64,000 bases of DNA from Aliishimia sp965656085 (lineage in GTDB: Bacteria > Pseudomonadota > Alphaproteobacteria > Rhodobacterales > Rhodobacteraceae): contig CBFHJA010000012.1 of NCBI GenBank assembly GCA_965656085.1, forward strand, positions 39,539 through 103,538. The letters run 5' to 3'. A program made the translations under genes and the position numbers. The notes under the pieces are model-generated. The model saw nothing but the letters and a program-made list of their open reading frames with translations. It ran no database searches and had not been told where the DNA came from. Of this stretch, positions 26,540 through 34,735 are shown piece after piece (the stretch's first letter is position 1; each line of letters begins with the position of its first letter).

Positions 26540-28030
26540 ATGACATCCATTCTGTGGTTCAAACGGGATTTGCGGCTGGCCGACCACCCGGCGCTCGTGC
26601 GGGCGGCGGAGATGGGGCCTGTGCTGCCGTTTTATATAATCGATCCAGAGATGTGGGCCGAGCCGGATTTCTCCGGACGGCAGTGGCATTTCCTGCTTGA
26701 GTGCCTGCAAGACCTTGATGCCCAGCTTGGCGGCCGCTTGGTGATCCGGGTGGGCCGGGCCCCGCAAATTTTGGAAAATTTGCGGTCCGAGACCGGGGCC
26801 GTGCGGCTGGTGAGCCATGAGGAGACCGGAAACGGCTGGACATATGCGCGCGACAAGGCGGTGGCGGCGTGGGCGCGGGCCAGTGGCGTGGAGTGGACCG
26901 AAGTGCCGCAATCGGGCGTTGTGCGCCGCCTCGACACCCGTGACCGCTGGGCGGCGCGGCGCAATGCGTTTCTGCGCGCGCCCTTGGCGGAGGTGCGGGC
27001 CGCAGTGGATTGGGTCTCGGCGCCTTCCGATCCAATCCCTGATCTGCTTGCAGATGAGTGCCCGGCACGCCAGCGCGGCGGGCGTGAAGAGGTGCTGTCG
27101 CTCCTGGGCGGGTTTCTGACCGAGCGAGGGCGCACTTACCGCAAAGCCATGTCCTCGCCGCTGGACGGCGAATGGGCCTGCTCGCGCCTGTCGCCGCATC
27201 TGGCCTTCGGCACGCTGTCGGGCCGGGAGGCCTCTGTGGCTTGTGCTGGGCGGCAGCGTGAGGTGCGCGGCACGCGCGAGGGCTGGGGCGGCTCGCTCAA
27301 GTCCTTTCAGGCCCGCCTCGCATGGCGCGATCACTTCATGCAGAAGCTCGAGGACGAACCCGCGCTTGAGTTTCGCTGCCTGCACTCGGCATATCAGGGC
27401 CTGCGGGGCGACGACCGGGACCGCCGCGAGGCATGGGAAAGGGGCGAGACCGGCATCCCTTTCGTCGATGCCTGTATGCGCTTTCTGAACCATACCGGCT
27501 GGCTCAACTTCCGGATGCGCTCGATGGTGCAGGCGGTGGCCTCTTACCACCTGTGGCTCGACTGGCGCGCGACCGGGCTGCATCTGGCCCGGCAGTTCAC
27601 CGATTACGAGCCGGGCATTCACTGGTCTCAGGTGCAGATGCAGTCGGGTACGACGGGGATGAACACGGTGCGCATCTATAACCCGGTCAAGCAAGGCAAA
27701 GACCAGGACCCGCAGGGGGTGTTCACGCGGCGATGGGTGCCGGAACTGGCAGAGGTGCCGCTGGAATTCCTGCAGGAGCCGTGGCGCTGGGAGCACGCGT
27801 CCCGGCTGCGCTATCCAGCCCCCATCGTGGATGTGGCGGGCGCGGCACGGGCGGCACGGGAGGCGATCTGGGCGGTGCGCAAGGGCGGCGCGTTTCGCGA
27901 TGAGGCCGCGCGGGTGATCGAGAAACACGCCTCGCGCAAGGACCCTCAAGGCCATTTCGTGAATGACCGCGCGCCCCGCAAACGCAGCGCCAAAGCCGAT
28001 ACGCGGCAGATGGGGTTTGACTTTGGGTGA
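26540..28030 (+). CDS. Cryptochrome/photolyase family protein (deoxyribodipyrimidine photo-lyase)
   Basis: 496 residues. The photolyase N-terminal alpha/beta domain starts ILWFKRDLRLADHPAL, where an antenna pigment would bind. The C-terminal FAD-binding domain has SRLSPHLAFGTLS, AWRDHF, GIPFVDACMRFLNHTGWLNFR and the HLWLDWRATG segment. It would repair UV pyrimidine dimers using light, or act as a photoreceptor; sequence alone does not decide. A DUF2256 gene follows, a pairing I associate with bacterial photolyase/cryptochrome loci. The C-terminal RKRSAKADTRQMGFDF is a basic tail. Confidence 0.9.
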   Translation: MTSILWFKRDLRLADHPALVRAAEMGPVLPFYIIDPEMWAEPDFSGRQWHFLLECLQDLDAQLGGRLVIRVGRAPQILENLRSETGAVRLVSHEETGNGWTYARDKAVAAWARASGVEWTEVPQSGVVRRLDTRDRWAARRNAFLRAPLAEVRAAVDWVSAPSDPIPDLLADECPARQRGGREEVLSLLGGFLTERGRTYRKAMSSPLDGEWACSRLSPHLAFGTLSGREASVACAGRQREVRGTREGWGGSLKSFQARLAWRDHFMQKLEDEPALEFRCLHSAYQGLRGDDRDRREAWERGETGIPFVDACMRFLNHTGWLNFRMRSMVQAVASYHLWLDWRATGLHLARQFTDYEPGIHWSQVQMQSGTTGMNTVRIYNPVKQGKDQDPQGVFTRRWVPELAEVPLEFLQEPWRWEHASRLRYPAPIVDVAGAARAAREAIWAVRKGGAFRDEAARVIEKHASRKDPQGHFVNDRAPRKRSAKADTRQMGFDFG

Positions 28031-28045
28031 GGCGGTGAAGACTGT

Positions 28046-28068
28046 GGTGGGCAGATTGCCCACCCTAC
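28046..28068. repeat. GTAGGGTGGGCA element, half copy
   Basis: GGTGGGCAGATTGCCCACC followed by CTAC matches the right half of the 17485 element and is itself a palindrome (GGTGGGCA against TGCCCACC). It sits between the photolyase and DUF2256 genes. Confidence 0.75.
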
Positions 28069-28089
28069 GCAGCCGAGAGAGGGTAAGGC

Positions 28090-28254
28090 ATGCCGAAACA
28101 GCGTCGTAAATCCGACCTGCCGACCAAGACCTGCGCCACCTGTGGGTTGCCGTTTACATGGCGCAAGAAATGGGAGAAGGTTTGGGACGAGGTGCGCTAT
28201 TGTTCGGAGCGGTGCCGCCGCTCCAAGGGCGCGGCGGAGAAATTGGCCAGATAA
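28090..28254 (+). CDS. DUF2256 domain-containing protein (54 aa)
   Basis: A 54-residue basic protein starting MPKQRRKSDLPTKTC. It has a small zinc-ribbon-like pattern: CATCG, then YCSERCRRSK, giving four Cys. The WRKKWEKVWDEVRYCS core is the DUF2256 signature. The start has AAGG immediately upstream. It lies 60 bp downstream of the photolyase gene on the same strand and is likely co-transcribed. Function unknown. Confidence 0.9.
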   Translation: MPKQRRKSDLPTKTCATCGLPFTWRKKWEKVWDEVRYCSERCRRSKGAAEKLAR

Positions 28255-28323
28255 TCTGACCGGGCTTGTTGCCTATCGGAAACATTTGTTCTACCTGTGC
28301 GCAAACGCCACAGGGGTATATCA

Positions 28324-30462
28324 ATGTATACAGAGAAACACGGGATCAAGGTCGACGCGCAGCTCGTTGACTTCGTTGAGAAAGACGTTCTTCCGGGCCT
28401 GAACGTGGGCGCCGATGCGGTCTGGTCGGGGCTGGCCGATCTGATCCGCGACAAGGGCCCGAAAAACCGCGCGCTGCTCGACATGCGCGCCGATCTGCAA
28501 ACCAAGATCGACGCCTATCACATCGAACATAAGGACGAAACGCGCGATCCGGCGCGCTACAAAGCGTTCCTCAAGGAGATCGGCTATCTCGTGGATGAAG
28601 GCCCGGATTTCTCCGCGGACACCGCCAATGTGGATCCCGAGATCGCCCTCACCCCCGGCCCGCAGCTTGTCGTGCCGATCACCAATGCGCGCTTTGCCAT
28701 CAACGCCGCCAATGCGCGCTGGGGCAGTCTCTACGACGCGTTCTACGGCACCGATGCGATGGGCACGCTGCCCCCCAAGGGCGGCTATGACCGGGGCCAT
28801 GGCGCGCGGGTCATCGCACGCAGCCGCGTGTTCCTCGACGAAGCCTTCCCCATTGTCGGCACCTCTCATGCGGACGCGCGGCGCTATCATGTCGAGAACG
28901 GCGCGCTCATGGTCGATGACATGCCCCTCGCGCAGCCCTCGAAATTCGTCGGCTTCCGGGGCCACCGCAAGGCGCCAAACGCGGTGCTTCTGAAGAACCA
29001 CGGGCTGCATGTGGAACTGGTCTTCGACCGCACCCACCCGATCGGGGCGCGCGACCAATGCGGGCTGGCGGATGTGCAGATCGAAAGCGCGATCTCGGCG
29101 ATCATGGATTGCGAGGATTCGGTCGCCTGCGTCGATGCCGAGGACAAGGTGCTGGCCTATCGCAACTGGCTGGGGCTGATGAAGGGTGATCTGGCCTCGA
29201 CCTTCCAGAAGGGTGGCTCCGAGATGACCCGCCGTCTGGCCGAGGACCGGACCTACGAGACCCCGGATGGCGGCGAGCTGGTGCTCAAGGGCCGCGCGCT
29301 GATGCTGGTGCGCAATGTTGGCCATCTGATGACCAACCCCACGATCCTCGATGCGGACGGCAACGAGACCTATGAGGGTCTGATGGACGCGATGATCACC
29401 ACGCTCATCGCGATGCACGATCTGGGCCGGGACGGGGGCAACTCCACCGAAGGCTCGGTCTATGTGGTCAAGCCGAAGATGCACGGGCCCGAGGAGGTCG
29501 CCTTCGCGGACGAGATCTTTACCGCCGTGGAAGCTGCGCTGGGGCTGCCGCAGAACACCGTGAAATTGGGGATCATGGACGAGGAGCGGCGCACATCGGT
29601 GAACCTCAGGGAGTGCATTCGCGCCGCCAAATCCCGCGTGGCCTTCATCAACACCGGGTTCCTCGACCGCACCGGCGACGAGATCCACACGTCGATGGAA
29701 GCCGGCCCGTTCTCGCGCAAGGACTTCATCAAGCGCAAGACATGGATCGGCGCGTATGAAAATCTTAATGTAGACATAGGCTTGGAGTGCGGCCTTAAAG
29801 GGCGCGCGCAAATCGGCAAGGGGATGTGGGCGGCACCCGATGCGATGGCCGCGATGCTGGAGCAAAAGATCGAGCATCCCAAGGCCGGCGCGACCTGCGC
29901 ATGGGTGCCGTCGCCCACAGCCGCGACGCTGCACGCGCTGCATTACCACAAGATCGACGTGCTGGCGGTGCAGGACAAGCTCAGCACCGGCGGGCGGCGC
30001 GCGCATCTCGACTATCTGCTGGATATCCCGCTGGCCTCCTACCAGAAATGGACGAATGAGCAGATCATGCGCGAGGTGGAGAACAACGCGCAGGGCATCC
30101 TCGGCTATGTGGTGCGCTGGATCGATCAGGGCGTGGGCTGTTCCAAGGTGCCCGACATTAATAACGTGCCTCTGATGGAAGACCGCGCCACCTGCCGGAT
30201 TTCCTCGCAGCACATCGCCAACTGGCTGCACCACGGGGTGGTGAGCAAGGACGACGTCATGGGCGCAATGAAGAAGATGGCCGCCGTGGTCGATGAGCAG
30301 AATGCGGGCGACCCGCTCTATCATCCGATGGCGCCGGGCTTTGACGGGATTGCCTTCAAGGCGGCGTGCGAGTTGGTCTTCGAAGGGCGGGTGCAACCTT
30401 CGGGCTATACCGAGCCGGTGCTGCACCGGCGTCGCCTCGAATTGAAGGCTGCCGCAAGCTGA
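28324..30462 (+). CDS. glcB: Malate synthase G
   Basis: 712 residues, the length of the monomeric G isoform. It condenses glyoxylate with acetyl-CoA to malate, as used in glycolate/glyoxylate and C2 assimilation. It begins MYTEKHGIKVDAQL. Family blocks include MDCEDSVACVDAEDK (Mg/glyoxylate region), LMLVRNVGHLMTNP, GIMDEERRTSVNLRECI and the C-terminal RATCRISSQHIANWLHHG. The start at 28324 is preceded by AGGGG. A GlcG-like gene follows at 30542, as in glycolate loci. Confidence 0.96.
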   Translation: MYTEKHGIKVDAQLVDFVEKDVLPGLNVGADAVWSGLADLIRDKGPKNRALLDMRADLQTKIDAYHIEHKDETRDPARYKAFLKEIGYLVDEGPDFSADTANVDPEIALTPGPQLVVPITNARFAINAANARWGSLYDAFYGTDAMGTLPPKGGYDRGHGARVIARSRVFLDEAFPIVGTSHADARRYHVENGALMVDDMPLAQPSKFVGFRGHRKAPNAVLLKNHGLHVELVFDRTHPIGARDQCGLADVQIESAISAIMDCEDSVACVDAEDKVLAYRNWLGLMKGDLASTFQKGGSEMTRRLAEDRTYETPDGGELVLKGRALMLVRNVGHLMTNPTILDADGNETYEGLMDAMITTLIAMHDLGRDGGNSTEGSVYVVKPKMHGPEEVAFADEIFTAVEAALGLPQNTVKLGIMDEERRTSVNLRECIRAAKSRVAFINTGFLDRTGDEIHTSMEAGPFSRKDFIKRKTWIGAYENLNVDIGLECGLKGRAQIGKGMWAAPDAMAAMLEQKIEHPKAGATCAWVPSPTAATLHALHYHKIDVLAVQDKLSTGGRRAHLDYLLDIPLASYQKWTNEQIMREVENNAQGILGYVVRWIDQGVGCSKVPDINNVPLMEDRATCRISSQHIANWLHHGVVSKDDVMGAMKKMAAVVDEQNAGDPLYHPMAPGFDGIAFKAACELVFEGRVQPSGYTEPVLHRRRLELKAAAS

Positions 30463-30474
30463 GAGGGCGGGAGC

Positions 30475-30527
30475 GAGGGGCCAGCCCCTCACACTCCCCG
30501 GGATATTTTTGACCAAACGAAAACAGG
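30475..30527 (+). repeat. Hairpin + CCGGGATATTTTT dispersed element, copy B
   Basis: GAGGGGC-CA-GCCCCTC (30475-30490) is followed by CCCCGGGATATTTTTGACC and AAACGAAAACAGG. It sits just past the glcB stop and may also serve as its terminator, because the hairpin is followed by a T-run. Confidence 0.75.
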
Positions 30528-30541
30528 AAGGTTGTGACCAG

Positions 30542-30967
30542 ATGGCAATCACATTGCGCAAGGCCCGGACGATCATTCGCAAAGCGCTGGAGAATGGCGC
30601 GGAGCTTGAGTTGAAACCGCTCTCGGTGGTGGTGCTCGATGCGGGCGGGCATGTGCAGGCCTTCGAGCGCGCCGACGGGGCCGCGCCGGGGCGGTTTGCC
30701 ATTGCCCATGGCAAGGCCTATGGGTCGGTGATGCTCGGCATGGCGGGCACGGCGCAGATGGCGCGGGCCGAGCAACAGGCCTATTTTATGGCGGCCGCCA
30801 ACGGGGTTTTCGGCGGGCAGGTCGTACCGGTGCCCGGCGGGGTGCTGGTGCGCGACAAGAAAGGCGCGGTGATCGGGGCGGTTGGCGTGACTGGCGATAC
30901 CTCCGACAATGACGCGATTGCGGCCATGGCCGGGATCGAGGCCGCCGGGCTGATCGGAGAGATCTGA
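30542..30967 (+). CDS. GlcG/HbpS family protein
   Basis: 141 residues. The GlcG/HbpS-type fold is recognised by VVVLDAGGHVQAFERADGA, IAHGKAYGSVMLGM, a GGVLVRDKKGAVIGAVGVTG strand pair and the DNDAIAAMAGIEAAGL C-terminus. Some relatives bind haem or stabilise enzymes; the role here is unproven. Its position after glcB links it to glyoxylate metabolism. The start at 30542 has AGGAAGG upstream, contributed by the preceding dispersed element. Confidence 0.87.
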   Translation: MAITLRKARTIIRKALENGAELELKPLSVVVLDAGGHVQAFERADGAAPGRFAIAHGKAYGSVMLGMAGTAQMARAEQQAYFMAAANGVFGGQVVPVPGGVLVRDKKGAVIGAVGVTGDTSDNDAIAAMAGIEAAGLIGEI

Positions 30968-31081
30968 CACGCTTATCTGTTGAGCATGTGCACACATGCA
31001 GGGCCCTGTCTGCACGGCGGGGCCTTAACCTTTTCGGAACTGCGCTCTATGTATGCAGGATCAGCAATTTCAGAGGGCATT

Positions 31082-31870
31082 ATGGCGCGCGCGACACATC
31101 GGCCTCGCATCGGGATCATCGGCAATCGCTACCTGATCAACGATCAGTACCCGGCCCATTCGGTGGGGATGATGAATACCGAGGCGGTAGCGCAGGTCGC
31201 CGAGTGTATGCCGCTGATGATTCCCTCCGATCCGGGTCTGGTCACGACGGGCGAATTGCTCGATGCCTTCGACGGGTTTGTCTTCACCGGTGGGCGCCCG
31301 AACGTGCATCCTGAGGAATATGGCGAGCAAGAGACCGAGGCGCATGGCGCCTTCGACCGCAAGCGCGACACGGTTGCGCTGCCCCTGATCCGGGCGCTGA
31401 TCGAACGCGGGCAGCCGTTTCTGGGCATTTGCCGGGGGTTTCAGGAGGTCAATGTCGCGATGGGTGGCACGCTGCACCCTGAGATCCGCGAGTTGCCGGG
31501 TCGGATGAACCATCGCATGCCCCCGGATGGCACGCTTGAGGAGAAATTCGCCCTGCGCCATCCGGTGCATTTTGCCGAAGGCGGCCCGTTCCATCGGCTG
31601 ATGGGTGCGACCGAGGTTATGACCAACACGCTGCACGGGCAGGGGATCAAGACAGCCGGTGCGCGCGTGACGGTCGACGGGCACGCACCCGACGGCACGC
31701 CCGAGGCGATCTATATCGACGGCGCGGCGGGTTTGGCGCTCGCGGTGCAATGGCATCCGGAATACAAGGCCGCCGAGGATCCGGTCTCGCGGCCCCTCTT
31801 CTCGGCCTTGGGGGACGCGGCGCGCGCTTGGGCTGCGGGCGAGCGGCCGGGCGTTTTGCGGTCCGCGTAG
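31082..31870 (+). CDS. Gamma-glutamyl-gamma-aminobutyrate hydrolase family protein (class I amidotransferase-like, C26)
   Basis: 262 residues. Catalytic nucleophile Cys is in FLGICRGFQEVNVAMGG and the catalytic His in AVQWHPEY, so the triad is intact. RIGIIGNRYLINDQYPAHSV and VFTGGRPNVHPEEYGE are typical of PuuD-like hydrolases of putrescine or polyamine breakdown, though the exact gamma-glutamyl substrate is unknown. I chose the start MARATHRPR; the longer frame adds an unrelated 34-residue leader. Confidence 0.9.
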   Translation: MARATHRPRIGIIGNRYLINDQYPAHSVGMMNTEAVAQVAECMPLMIPSDPGLVTTGELLDAFDGFVFTGGRPNVHPEEYGEQETEAHGAFDRKRDTVALPLIRALIERGQPFLGICRGFQEVNVAMGGTLHPEIRELPGRMNHRMPPDGTLEEKFALRHPVHFAEGGPFHRLMGATEVMTNTLHGQGIKTAGARVTVDGHAPDGTPEAIYIDGAAGLALAVQWHPEYKAAEDPVSRPLFSALGDAARAWAAGERPGVLRSA

Positions 31871-31919
31871 TCTCGGGGCTGTCCGGGTTCCGGTCGCTGG
31901 CGCGATCCGGGCCAAAAAA

Positions 31920-31962
31920 GGGGCTCTGCCCCCGAGAATATTTTTGTCAGAAGGAAAACAAG
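31920..31962 (+). repeat. Hairpin + CCGGGATATTTTT dispersed element, copy C
   Basis: GGGGC-TCT-GCCCC (31920-31932) is followed by CGAGAATATTTTTGTCAG and AAGGAAAACAAGG, a diverged version of copies A and B. It lies just downstream of the amidotransferase-like gene. Confidence 0.7.
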
Positions 31963-32016
31963 GGGCCTGGGAGTGGGCGCCTGCGCCTTTGGAACGCGGC
32001 TTTGCTGTGGGCGCCG

Positions 32017-32601
32017 TCAGGCGCTGCGCTGGCGGGGCTGCTGCACTTTGGCTTTTGCCATTGGTAGAATCAGGCCGTGCAGCACCTCTTGTCCACGCTC
32101 GGGTGGATCGAAGGACAGAGTTTCGGGCACGTAATGCGGGTCGCGGTGGCGGTGGATGGAGCTATGCAGCCAGTCCTGCGGCGTCCGCACCAGCCCCTCG
32201 GCGACCGGCGCGGAGTGGATGAAGTCGCATCGCAGGGCATAATCGGCGGGGTTCGTGATGAGATGCGTGTCGAAACCCGGCTCCCAGATCCCCTTGCCCT
32301 CGCGCCGCACCCGGGCTGCATCGCGCCCGTCGGGGCTCGGCAGGCCCTTGGAAAACGTGGCTTTGAGCATGGACCAGCGGTTCGAGTAATCGGCGTCCCC
32401 GGCCGGCAAGGTCCAGATCATGTGGAGCGTGGCCGGCAGGATGACGGCGGCGTCGATGCGGAACGGGTGGCGGGCTTTCGTGGCCCGGGTGGCGGCGCGC
32501 AGATGGCCGACCTCGCGGATCAGCAGGTCGGAGCCGGGATCGAGCAGGCGCGCGGTGAAGAAATAGGTGCCGCCGGGCAGTGATAGGTGTTTGCGAGTCA
32601 T
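32017..32601 (-). CDS. REP-associated tyrosine transposase (RAYT) with lost catalytic residues
   Basis: 194-residue Y1-transposase relative. The RAYT plan is clear: GGTYFFTARLL, IWTLPAGDADYSNRWSMLK, GIWEPGFDTHL and the EGLVRTPQDWLHSSIHRH tail. RAYTs cut and move REP hairpins using a His-hydrophobe-His motif and a catalytic Tyr. Here the HUH position reads Thr58-Leu59-His60, and the expected Tyr in the (D)YIxxNPV block is Phe127 (DFIHSAPV). The frame is intact and the start at 32601 is well placed. This suggests a domesticated or recently inactivated protein. It follows the SDR gene by 41 bases. Confidence 0.85.
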   Translation of the reverse strand: MTRKHLSLPGGTYFFTARLLDPGSDLLIREVGHLRAATRATKARHPFRIDAAVILPATLHMIWTLPAGDADYSNRWSMLKATFSKGLPSPDGRDAARVRREGKGIWEPGFDTHLITNPADYALRCDFIHSAPVAEGLVRTPQDWLHSSIHRHRDPHYVPETLSFDPPERGQEVLHGLILPMAKAKVQQPRQRSA

Positions 32602-32606
32602 GCCCC

Positions 32607-32626
32607 AACCCTGCCAGAGCAGGGTT
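32607..32626. repeat. REP-like hairpin next to the RAYT start
   Basis: AACCCTG (32607-32613) and CAGGGTT (32620-32626) are perfect seven-base arms around a six-base loop, five bases upstream of the RAYT start codon. It could be a REP remnant or a hairpin limiting ribosome access. No second copy was noticed in the window. Confidence 0.5.
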
Positions 32627-32642
32627 AGCAAAGCGTGAATCG

Positions 32643-33395
32643 CTACATCATGCCGCCCGCGATCTCGATCGCCTGTCCGTTCACCGAGGCAGAGCGCGCA
32701 TCCACAAGCCACATCGCCGTGGCCGCCACCTCTTCGGGCAGGATCAGGCGCTTGTGGCGGTTCACCTTTACCATCATCCCGCGCGCCTCCTCCTCGCTCA
32801 CGCCCGCGCGTTGCGAGATCGATTCCGTGTTGCGCTCCACGATCGGCGTGTCGACATAGCCCGGGCAGATCGCGTTGAACGTGTAGGGTGTGCGGATGTA
32901 ATCCTCGCTCAAGCCCCGCGTGAGCCCGATCAGCCCGTGTTTGGAGGCGGTATAGGCCGGCGCGCCGGGCAGGCCGCGCAGTCCCGCTACCGAAGCCAGC
33001 GTGATCACCCGGCCCCAATCGGTGGTCTCCATCGATCGCATCGCCTCGCGGATCATTAGAAACGCGCCGTCGAGATTGGTCGCCATGATGTTGCGCCAAT
33101 AGTCCATGTCCATCTTCAGGAGCGTCTTGCCCTCGGCGATGCCCGCGTTGGCCACGCAGATCTGGATCGGCCCGCTGGCCTCCACCGCCGCCGCCACCGT
33201 GTCGACTATGCTGTGCTCGTCGCGCACATCCATCGCCCGCCCGGTCATCCTAGGCCCGGCCACCGCGTCGAGCACCTCTTGGCGCCGCCCTGTAATGGTG
33301 ACTGCCGCACCGGCCTCCGCCAAGGCCTGTGCGATGGCAAGGCCGATGCCCGTGCCGCCGCCGGTGATAAACGCGTGTTTGCCCGAAAGATCCAT
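32643..33395 (-). CDS. SDR family oxidoreductase (3-hydroxyacyl/3-hydroxybutyrate dehydrogenase-like)
   Basis: 250-residue classical short-chain dehydrogenase. The cofactor motif is TGGGTGIGLA, the NAG motif is in VANAGIAEGK, and the catalytic set is Ser135, Tyr148 and Lys152 (YTASK). The CPGYVDTPIV loop and the SVNGQAIEIAGGMM terminus are usual. It resembles 3-hydroxybutyrate or cyclohexanol-type dehydrogenases, but the substrate cannot be read from sequence. GGGAGGACAG lies ahead of the start. The inactive RAYT gene is directly downstream. Confidence 0.9.
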   Translation of the reverse strand: MDLSGKHAFITGGGTGIGLAIAQALAEAGAAVTITGRRQEVLDAVAGPRMTGRAMDVRDEHSIVDTVAAAVEASGPIQICVANAGIAEGKTLLKMDMDYWRNIMATNLDGAFLMIREAMRSMETTDWGRVITLASVAGLRGLPGAPAYTASKHGLIGLTRGLSEDYIRTPYTFNAICPGYVDTPIVERNTESISQRAGVSEEEARGMMVKVNRHKRLILPEEVAATAMWLVDARSASVNGQAIEIAGGMM

Positions 33396-33529
33396 GAACT
33401 GTCCTCCCTGATATGCCGGTGCGCGCAGCCTGCGCGGCGCGGCCCGGAGACACAAGAGGGGGGCGGCGGGACGTGGCGGCAGGGATGGGGCGGCAAGGCC
33501 GGGGATGTCCCGGCTCTCCTGCTGCGCGC

Positions 33530-33991
33530 TCAGAGGCTCTTCAACAAGACCTTCTGAATTTCCGGCACGGGCATCTCTGCAAGCTCCTTGTCCAACTCCG
33601 CCGTGACCTGCGTTTTCAGATCCTCCGGCAGGGCGCGGCGCAGAAGGCCGAGAAAGGACGGGGGCGCGGCGAGTGTCAGCTCGTTGATCGGGTGTCGCGC
33701 GTGACGGCGGGCCATGGCCCCTACGACCGCGTCGGCGAAGGCCTCGGCTTGCCGTGCGCCCACATCCGTGCTCTCCATCGCGCTGCGCGACACGCCCGCC
33801 GCGCCGCCATCGAAGCGCCGGCCCGGACGGTCGGACTCCTCCGTGGTTCGCGGCAAGTCCGCGGCGTCCAGATGGCTCTCAATCTCCAGGCGCGGCTCAG
33901 CAACGGCGCCCCTATTCGTCAGAAACAACGCTTTTTGCGCATCGCAGACCACGATCAGGGCGTCTTTCGGTATTCGGATGATTTTCGACAT
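33530..33991 (-). CDS. Host attachment family protein (baeRF-type)
   Basis: 153 residues starting MSKIIRIPKDALIVVCDAQK. It resembles the 'protein required for attachment to host cells' family (release-factor-like baeRF fold): ALFLTNRGAVAEP, a Gly/Arg-rich ESDRPGRRFDGG loop, HPINELTLAAPPSFLGLLR and the LDKELAEMP end. The family's role is uncertain despite the name. The frame runs upstream to 34393, but that region overlaps the methyltransferase-like gene on the other strand and is rejected. Confidence 0.8.
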   Translation of the reverse strand: MSKIIRIPKDALIVVCDAQKALFLTNRGAVAEPRLEIESHLDAADLPRTTEESDRPGRRFDGGAAGVSRSAMESTDVGARQAEAFADAVVGAMARRHARHPINELTLAAPPSFLGLLRRALPEDLKTQVTAELDKELAEMPVPEIQKVLLKSL

Positions 33992-34130
33992 CAAGACCTC
34001 TTCGGTTGTTTGAGCGCTCGGGGCGCGCCTGATGGTGAGCAGGGTATCCGATCCGCCGGGCGACGAATTGATCCATCTCAGGGCGCGCGTGCTCTTGTGC
34101 CCGGCGCCGCTTCGCCGCAAGGTGCCGGGA

Positions 34131-34589
34131 ATGAACCTGCCGCTGTCCAAACTGATCGACATGCCCCCCCTGTGGCTGCTGGGCTTTGCCGTGCTGGTCT
34201 GGGGGCTTGGGGCGCTGGTGCCGTTTGAGACCGGATCGCCGGGGCTGCGCTGGCTCGGGACCGGGCTGGTGACGGCGGGCTGCGCGTTGATCCTCTGGGC
34301 GGCGTGGGAGTTTCGCCGCCAGCGCACGACGATCATCCCGCACCAGCCGCCCACGGCGCTGGTCGAGACCGGCCCGTTCGCGTTCTCGCGCAACCCGATC
34401 TATCTCGCCGATGCGGTGATCCTCACAGGGCTTGCCCTGCGCTGGGATATCCTGCCGGGGGTGCTGCTGGTGCCGGTGTTCATCTGGGTGATTCAGACGC
34501 GCTTCATCGTGGCCGAGGAAGCGCGCCTCGAAGCGGCGTTTCCGACCGAATTTGCGCGCTACGCGGCAAAAACGCGGCGCTGGCTGTGA
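34131..34589 (+). CDS. Isoprenylcysteine carboxyl methyltransferase-like membrane protein
   Basis: 152 residues with about four membrane segments. The ICMT-type C-terminal motif is seen as PPTALVETGPFAFSRNPIYL, then RFIVAEEARLEAAFPTEFARYAAKTRRWL. Bacterial members methylate unknown substrates using SAM. I chose the start MNLPLSKL at 34131; the frame upstream is basic and unlike a membrane N-terminus. It is divergent from the host attachment gene and 146 bp before pntA. Confidence 0.85.
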   Translation: MNLPLSKLIDMPPLWLLGFAVLVWGLGALVPFETGSPGLRWLGTGLVTAGCALILWAAWEFRRQRTTIIPHQPPTALVETGPFAFSRNPIYLADAVILTGLALRWDILPGVLLVPVFIWVIQTRFIVAEEARLEAAFPTEFARYAAKTRRWL

Positions 34590-34735
34590 CAAAAGCGCCA
34601 ACGACCCGACGTTAGGGAAAGGTATACTTATGTATGCCGCCCCGGCTCTTGTGCATTTTCCTGCGCCGCACTAGTGGAATTCAGCCATGTATGGGCCATG
34701 TCTTGGCCCCAGACAGACGAGAAGGGGGATGTTCG

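Noticed and set aside
26438..28063. 541-codon minus-strand ORF
   Set aside because: Antisense to the photolyase gene; no family similarity.
28321..30714. 797-codon minus-strand ORF
   Set aside because: It lies antisense to glcB, whose protein is plainly recognised. High GC content creates long antisense frames; the translation is His/Arg/Ala-rich with no family resemblance.
33992..34393. N-terminal extension of the host attachment gene
   Set aside because: The frame is open but runs antisense through the ICMT-like gene, and the family start MSKIIRIPKD is internal.
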